Source: Pratylenchus scribneri
Lineage: Eukaryota; Nematoda; Chromadorea; Rhabditida; Pratylenchidae
Direction of reading: 5' to 3'
NCBI GenBank assembly: GCA_030063045.1
Contig: JAQSEB010000181.1
Coordinates: 682,001 to 746,000, forward strand
DNA: 64,000 nucleotides
The notes under the pieces were generated by a model. That model had not been told where the DNA came from and did not search any database. It was given only the letters and a program-made list of their open reading frames with translations. Each line of letters opens with the position of its first letter. The first letter of the stretch is position 1. Made by a program: the position numbers and the translations under genes. Shown here piece after piece: positions 56,742 to 64,000 of the stretch.

Positions 56742-59700
56742 ATGGCCAATAAGCGAAAGAAGCGGAAAAATCGAAGAAAAAAACGGCTTAATAATAAAAG
56801 AACATCAAAAACAATGAACAAAAATCGAACCAAGCAAAAGCGGCACAATCGTAGAAACAAACGTCACAATAATAATAAAAACCAATTCCCCATTGATTTG
56901 TCCACTGCATCGGACGATGGATTGGCATTGATTCTGTTGAGAGTGCCAGTCCAGGATTTAGTTTGGAAATGCATACAGGTTTTGGATTGGATAATTTGAA
57001 AGCTTGAAAGAAAAGAATTAAAACAAATTTGGAATAACATCAATTAATAAAAATCAGTCTACAATTATAATCCGTTCAGGGTTTTATTCCATTATAGATA
57101 AAAGCTGATGTAAATAAGGACGATTTCATAATGGTGCAAATAAAAATTCATTTGAAATTTATTAAAACAAAATATTTTTAAATTGATCATTTTTTTTTAT
57201 CCTTGATTGCAATATTTCATGAATATGTTCAATAAAATGTTTTTTGTCTTTCCGGAAAATGTTCGCCAAAATGTGTTTTATCTTTCTGGATAAAATTGAA
57301 AACACTTTCCAGAATAAGCTAAACCTTCTCTAACTCAAAATTTTTTTTATTTTTATATATTTTAAACATTTTAATATGATTTCCTAATAATTTCAAATTA
57401 ATTTTTATATTTGCAGTTTGCACCATTTTAGAATCAAACTAGCACCTACTAATCATATCAAACTTTAATTATATAAAAGATTGACCTCTAAAATTTTTGA
57501 AATTTAGTCGAAATTAATTTATCTGTGTTCTAAAATTTTCTCAAAATTTAACGAAAAATCATAAAAATTCTATCATATTTATTTTAACCAAAATTTTTAT
57601 CGAATACTCTGACTGAGAATGTTGATATAAAATCATTTTATAAATTATTTAATTTTTTTTCAGGTCTCAAGACAATGGCGTCGAATTTTATCAGAAAAAT
57701 TCTTTTGGTGTAAGAAAATGGAAGAGGATGGATATGTGCTGGAATGGCCAAGATTTTCTGGCATTTCAATAGAATCATTTCAATGCATGGCATTGGCACA
57801 TTGTTTCAATCGAAATTTCATCAGGGATAGGAATTTGTACGATGGAAGCCTAAAGATGGATCCGAGATGGACATTATATCAAATGACCAATGGGTTTATT
57901 TTAAATTTTACATTAAATTAATATATCTTTCGGAAAAGCTTAATTGTCCCTCAAAAGGGGCTGAATTTTACATCAAATTTTCCTCTACATCAAAAGGGGC
58001 TGAATTTTGCATCAAATTTTCCTTTACATCAAAAGGGGCTGAATTTTGCACCAAATCGGGGGAATTTGTTTTTCACGTTGTAAATAATATAAAACGATTT
58101 TGGGACATTCCTGGGGTGCGCGGAAGTCAAAAAGGAGGTGCTCGGGATTATGCCGGATATAGGGGGATTAATGTGATATAGTGGGATTAATGTGATATAG
58201 GGGGATTAAGGTGGATATAGGGAGATTAAGCCAAGAAAAGAATTGAAAATGGCTCGGAAGGTCACTAAAAAGTCGGTGAAGTATAATAGAGGCCCGGAAA
58301 GTGCGCAGGATTTAGCCGGATATAGGGGGATTAAAGTGGATATAGGGGATTAAAATGGATATAGGGGAATTAAGCCGGAAAGTCTAGTTAGGGGCTAGGG
58401 ATTAGGGTTATGGTCGGCATGGGATTTAGGGGCTAGAGGCTTAGGGCTCGGAGCATTGGAATCTCGCGAAGCCGGAAGAAAAACAGCCTAAAACAGGACT
58501 CGAGCCAATTTATTTGGGGCTTAAGCCCCCTAAATCCTCATATATTCACCTTTATCCGGCCTAATCCCACTTACCATCAGAGCCTTCGGCCCATATCCCA
58601 GACCTTTCTATGGCCTTCCGGGCCATTTCCCATCCATTTCGGGACTTAATCCCACTATATTCATCCTAATCCCCCTATATCCGGATATATCCTGCGCACT
58701 CTCCGGGCCTTCGGCCCACTTCTCGACCGTCCGCTGGCCCTCCGGACCATTTCCCATCTATTTCGGGGCTTAATCTGGCTTAATCCCCCAATATTCACCT
58801 TAATGCCCCTTATCCGGATATATCCCGCGCACTCTCCGGGCCTCTGTTATACTTCCCCGTCCTTCTAGTGGCCTTAATTTATATTTAAATTAATTATAGA
58901 TATTATTATTGATAAAATATTTATTAGAAATATTTAGATTGGATCAAAGACGATCATGGATATTTGTGTTGAGAAGAGAGAAGAGGAATTAATGGGAAAA
59001 ATTCAAATTCCCGCTCGATTTGGTGCAAAATTCAGCCCCTTTTGATGTAAAGGAAAATTTGATGCAAAATTCAGCCCCTTTTGATGTAGAGGAAAATTTG
59101 ATGTAAAATTCAGCCCATTTTGAGGGACAATTAAGCCGCACGTTATATCTTTTTAAGGGTTATTATTAAGGTCTTACTTAAGGATATTGATTTTTAAGAG
59201 ATCAATGACCATAAAATTAGAAAAAACGATTTAAATTTTTTTAAAATATTGTAAATCTAGAAAAAATTGTACCGGTTTAGTGGTTTCTAAACCCCCAATC
59301 CTTCATCAAGACAAATAGTTTGTCTTGATTTTAATTAGATAAAGCTAATTCCAAAGTAATTTGATTCAATTTAATTTAATACCCATTTAATATTGACCAA
59401 ACCACGACAAATTCTATGTCATTCAATTCCTCTTCTTTTGGACGTTTTCAATATGTTTTTTTTATCTTTTCAATATTTTGATATTTTCAATAATGTTTTC
59501 GACAAATTAAATAAGTCCAAGTCTTTATTTATCAAAAAATTTTACCTATATTTATCAAAACAAAAAATGTATATATTTTTAAATTAAATAAATTTTTAAC
59601 TGTATAAAATTTTTAATCTACATTAAATTTTAATTTTAAGAAAGTTTGCTCGAATCCAAATTCCACCAGTGTTTGTTGATGGTGAGCCGGGAATTCCGCC

Positions 59701-62700
59701 AGGATCTCAGGAACCAATTACAACTTGCTTATCCATTGGCGGATCCCCGTTCGTAAAGCATATTGACATCAATTTGGCGCATGAAGGATTGACAGTTAAC
59801 TCATTAAATAATATAATATGAATTTTAAATAGGAAATTATTGATATTAAATTAATTAAAAATAAATATTTTAAATTAAGGAAGAAATTATGGACAATTTT
59901 CGGCCAACAATTGTCGTCTCCGAAATTGTTAGGAAAAGCAGGAACTGTCAACACAAATATGCCATGAATTGTTTCCTGGAAGTCAGCCCCGAAGGAGGGC
60001 ATTTAGCCGGACAATTGCATCACATTTTTCAAAGCCAAGATTCGAGCATAATTCGAGAACATAAAATTGATGAGAATGGTCTTTGGGTTGGCGAAAAGAT
60101 CACAATACAATTCAATAAATGGGAAGGTACAATTACGAATTTATACAACTTTAGATTAATATGCCAAATGTTAATGAGAATATTGAAATGAAAAGCTAGA
60201 TGCAGGTGGACCCACCAAAATTTGGAATCTCGAGTTTAGGAATTTTATAGAGTTGAGAATTGGTTCATTCGACTCAGCATAGTCGATTTTATGAATTTCA
60301 ATTTAGATTGCTATGGGCTAGGTTCAGATAATTGAACCGTTGTTTAAACCCAAACCGGTTTAACTCTTTAAGCCATCCATGCTCATATCAGTTTGAAATT
60401 TGATTTCATAGCCGAGATTCCCGAAAATATCTAGACTAGACTAGCATCAAGATAACCTATATAAATAGTAATATAGTTATAGTTATATATGATAGAATTT
60501 TTAAATTTTCAATCAATCCAACTATTTTCTAAGCTAAAAATTTATAATTTAGCAGAAGGCTGGCACCGAGTGGAACATATATTCCGAGATTATCCAGCTG
60601 GCATGCGATATTTGTCCTTAGTGTGTTACGGCGGCGGAGGTCGAAAAGACGCGGAAGGCGAATATGGACTCAAATTGGCTAATTGCTCAGTGAAAGCAAT
60701 TTACGAGTCGGATAATTCCTTTTGGCTGAATAAAATGGAAAAAGATGGATATCAACTGGAATGGCCCAAATTGCATGGACTTTCCACAGAATCATTCAAA
60801 TGGATGGCATTGAAGCATTGTTTTAATAGAAATTTCTTCAATGATAAATGGAATTTGGAAGAGCGAAGCTTAGAATTTGATCCAAACTGGGAAGCATCTC
60901 GAATTGTTAAAGAAAATGAGGATAATGATAATTGGTTAGCTTTTTATAAATTCAAAGTTGTAAATTTTGTGCCTTTTCGAATTTTAAAAAACAAATAATT
61001 TAAAATATTTTGGACAAATAGTATATTAAATTTTTACAGCACATTTGCTCGAATCGAAATTCCACCAAAATTTCTTGATGGTGAACCGAAAATTTCACAT
61101 GAATTTGACAAGCCAGCAGCTTGCATTGCTGTTGGTCATGAACATTTCTACAAGGCTACTATTATCAAATTGTCCGATGAGGGATTGACAGTTCGTTTTT
61201 TAATTTTTTTTGGATACTAGGTCGACAATTTTCTTTGAAAATGAGATTTTCGTTCTTCAATTGGGACAGTCTAACTTGTCTCCAGCCGTCTTGTATCGGC
61301 CAACTTGTCGTCGTTTGAATAACTCATTAAGAACTAGAACAAACTATGATTTTAGTATAAAATAAAGAGCAGATTCTAGGCTATCCAATAATATTTATTT
61401 TATTTGAATTGGATCAGAATTGATGAAATTATAGACGAAAAACGACTGCGAATTCCGATAATATCTAGTAGAAGTAGTTATAAATGTTTTTTGAGCAAAA
61501 TTTCAAAATTTTTTAACCGATTTAAATAAATAATTATAATTAGTATCACGGATAGCCTATTGTATGCTCTTTAATTTGAAACCAAAATTATAAAGTTTGG
61601 TTAAGTCCAGAATGAGCTATTATAAAGGGCGACAAGTTGGGGCGTACCCTCCAATTTAATATTAATTTACAAAAACTAAAATATCAAATTTAAGAATGAA
61701 ATCATGGACAATTTTCGACCAACAATTGTTTTCTCTGAAATGGTTGGAAATCGGCGAAATTGTACCACAGTTTATCAAATGAGCTGTTCGCTGGCAATCA
61801 GCATCCGTGCGGATGATCTTCAAACTCATTTACGCGACGATATTCCGGATGAAGATGAACGAGGTTACCACGAGGAAGTCAGGGATGAGAATGGCCTTTG
61901 GATTGGCGTGTCAATCGCATTACGTTTCAATCAAACGGAAGGTTAAACATTTAAATGAGATTAAAAAATTTAAAGCTTTCATTTTTTGTTAAAAAATGAA
62001 CCGTTGGCGGATATATCAAAAAAATGCAAATTTTTATATAAACATCTTATTATTTGGAAGTAAATATAAAAAACCGGTTGGGGTCATTTCCGTCTCGGCC
62101 ATTTCCGTCTCGGCGATTTTGACGAACCATTCATCAGCCAAATAACCAATCAAAATGATCTAAAGTGCTTCTTATACCCCTAAGTATTAGCTATCTATTG
62201 GCATATTGATCATCCAAAACTGTAATTTTCTGGCCAAGTTATGGCCATAAATACAAAAATAAAGGTGATATTTCCAAGTTTTTGCCCACAACTTGGCTCA
62301 AACTTTACATTTTTGGATGATCAATATATCAGTGGAAAGCCAATAATTTTTGCTATTAAATGCACTTTAAATCATTTAAATTGTTTAATTGGGTGGCGAG
62401 CTATAGCTCATCAAAATTTCTGAGACGGAAGTGGCGAGACGGAAAATGTCCCCTGCCGATAAGAAAAAAACATGCCTTGCTAATAAATGAGTGAATAATT
62501 TTAAAAAAAAATATTTAATAAAAATTTGATTTTTTAAGCCGAGGGCTGGCATCGAGTGGAGCATACATTCAAGGGCTATCCAGCTGGCATGCGCTTTTTG
62601 CTCTTGTACTGTTCAGGAATGGAACTCGTCCAAGAGAATGAGGAACACCAATATGGGCTTAAATTGGCCAATTTTTCATTGAAAGCATTTTGCGAGAAAA

Positions 62701-62711
62701 ATATTAAATAA
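56742..62711 (+). CDS. Fused F-box protein with two FBA domains, array member D
   Basis: Eight exons join in phase into 606 residues: 56742-56978, 57664-57893, 59641-59794, 59880-60126, 60553-60934, 61040-61190, 61695-61941 and 62539-62711. The N terminus is a basic extension of about 48 residues, a longer version of that in member A. Then come an F-box (DLSTASDDGLALILLRVPVQ) and FBA 1. Exon 5 does not stop after SVKAIYE but runs straight on into SDNSFWLNKMEKDGYQ, which is the middle of exon 2 of a second copy. Exons 6-8 complete FBA 2 (MDNFRPTIVFSEM; EGWHRVEHTFKGYPAGMRFL). The second copy has lost its F-box exon, so the product has one F-box and two substrate-type domains. Intron 2 holds a 1.2-kb foldback. 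Confidence 0.82.
57931..59143. mobile_element. 1.2-kb foldback with 9-bp target duplication in intron 2 of member D
   Basis: The flanks TATATCTTT at 57922-57930 and 59144-59152 are exact. Inside, GCTTAATTGTCCCTCAAAAG and a repeated CAAAAGGGGCTGAATTTTGC on the left are inverted on the right (GCAAAATTCAGCCCCTTTTG). The loop has further inverted GC-rich DNA (ATAGGGGGATTAA; CCGGATATATCC). It starts 37 bp after the exon 2 donor. The 9-bp duplication suggests a Mutator-like origin. Confidence 0.85.
59250..59510. mobile_element. Degenerate foldback MITE in intron 2 of member D
   Basis: ACCGGTTTAGTGGTTTCTAA on the left and GACGTTTTCAATATG with TTTCGACAAATTAAATA on the right resemble the GAAAATGTCGAAAAG family. 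Strongly eroded; borders uncertain. Confidence 0.4.
62085..62455. mobile_element. Foldback element, GTCATTTCCGTCTCGG / GAGACGG ends, in the last intron of member D
   Basis: TTTCCGTCTCGGCCATTTCC at the left pairs with GACGGAAGTGGCGAGACGGA at the right. Inner arms share TGATCATCCAAAACTGTAAT and TACATTTTTGGATGATCAAT as complements. No ORF. Confidence 0.7.
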
Positions 62712-62960
62712 AATGGCAAAATATCGGGAAAGACATTATGAATTAATTTTAATTTATTAATGAACGAATGCAACTTTGATTTTTATTTCTCAATCATTCG
62801 TAAATAAAATATTTAAATTTATTCCAATTTTATTATAAATGCAAGCAAAGTTTTGATCGAATTATACTTAGAATTATTTTACATAAAATTATGGAATTCA
62901 TAAATAAATTTATTGACAGAAATATATTGAATCAAGAGAAAAACAACATCATTAAAAACA

Positions 62961-64000
62961 ATGGCCATTGATTTATCAGCTGTATCCGACGATGGATTGA
63001 CATTAATTCTTTTGAGAGTGCCAATCAAAGATTTGATTGGAAAATGCACACAGGTTTAAATTTACAAAAATTATTATTTAAAATAACATAGTTCCAATTA
63101 TATTTAAACATTAAAAATTCTGAAATATTATTAGTCATCGTCACTAATAGAATATTGTTCCGGGTAAATCTTGATGATCCTAAACTGCAATAGTACCGAG
63201 TTTCTTTTGTCAACTCATAAATTTGTTATCTTGAGATCAAAAATCTTATATATCTGAGAACAAAATGAGAATATTAATTTTCCAAAACACACTCAGGTTT
63301 CACCACAATGGAATCGAATTTTATCGGAAAGCTTCTTTTGGCGCCAGAAAATGGAATATGACGGTTATCATTTGGAATGGCCCAAATTAGTTGGCCTCTC
63401 CACTCGCGCATTCCAAACTTTGGCATTGAAACATTGTTTTAATCGAAATTTCCTGAATGATAGTTGGGATTTCGAATTGCAAAATATAGAGAGTCTAACA
63501 TTGGATTCGAGATGGGAGGCATCTAAAATTAAAAAAGACGATAATGATATCAGGTTATTTAACTACTTGTTATCAAAAATTATAAAAGATGGATATTTTT
63601 TGCAGCTTATTTGCTCGAATCGAAAATCCGCCTTTATTTCTTGATGGTGAACCAAAAATTCCACCAGGTTTAGAAAATCCAACAGCCTGTATTGCTATTG
63701 GTTATCGAAAATTCAAAAAGCATATGATCATCAAATTGTCGGATGAGGGATTGACAGTTATTAAGCTTTTTAATAATAATTATTTCCCTGATGGAATTCA
63801 CGATTTTTTCATTAAAGGATGAAATCATGGACAATTTCCGCCCGACAATTGTTGTCACGGAAATGATCGCAAATCGTCGGGATTGCAATTCCTTGTATGA
63901 AATGTTTTGTTCCCTCGAAAACAGCATTGATGATGAGGATGCGGATCCATATGACAATTTTCAAGATGCTATTCCAAACGAAGATCAACGAGAATATCGG
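62961..64000 (+). CDS. F-box/FBA protein, array member E (cut by window end)
   Basis: Exons 62961-63053, 63297-63553, 63606-63756 and 63818 to beyond 64000; the last FBA exon is outside the window. Phases match the array. Starts MAIDLSAVSDDGLTLILLRV with no basic extension. Exon 2 (PQWNRILSESFFWRQKMEYD; ALKHCFNRNFLNDSW) is closest to that of member C. Exon 4 begins DEIMDNFRPTIVVTEM. It lies 249 bp after the stop of member D, on the same strand. Confidence 0.85.

Overview
This is a stretch of AT-rich eukaryotic nuclear DNA, most likely from a nematode. The genes have short exons and many introns of about 45-60 bp with GT..TTTAG/TTTCAG borders. Two genes point to nematodes or at least to animals: a secreted two-immunoglobulin protein of the ZIG type, and a cyclin T with a His-rich tail. 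The species cannot be fixed from the sequence.

Layout. 1-2935 is satellite DNA (58-bp, 38-bp and palindromic arrays) broken by one MITE. 2936-14888 is mostly non-coding. It holds an orphan exon, several foldback elements, a short ORF trapped inside a foldback, and two divergent arrays of micro-exon-like repeats around 9.4 kb. 14889-19278 is a gene with four tandem FLYWCH-like zinc-finger exons, the last broken by a 386-bp MITE with a 9-bp target duplication. 19623-20828 (-) encodes an 88-residue two-helix membrane protein, possibly VMA21-like. 22726-34403 (-) is a 16-exon cyclin T gene (743 aa, all exon phases fit). Its introns carry foldbacks and a 25-bp minisatellite.

36172-64000 is a tandem array of five F-box genes, all on the + strand. 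Each has an F-box followed by an FBA (FBXO2/FBXO6-type) domain and the same five-exon, phase-conserved layout. The array is the most distinctive feature. One member (56742-62711) is an in-frame fusion of two neighbouring copies, giving one F-box and two FBA domains. The residues that hold N-glycan in mammalian Fbs1 are replaced in every copy. A relic of another copy lies at 51361-51406. A ZIG-like gene (52322-53392) and a possible small secreted protein (54033-54218, -) sit inside the array.

Mobile DNA. A complete hAT transposon (38028-41034, intact 708-aa transposase, 8-bp TSD) lies 61 bp upstream of the second F-box gene. A young BEL/Pao-like LTR element (41766-45933) has LTRs that read identical, a 5-bp TSD and a single 931-aa ORF without recognisable protease, reverse transcriptase or integrase. 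It lies antisense in intron 2 of that same gene, nested in an older MITE. At least five further foldback elements have exact 8- or 9-bp target duplications that I could read directly, several of them in F-box or cyclin T introns.
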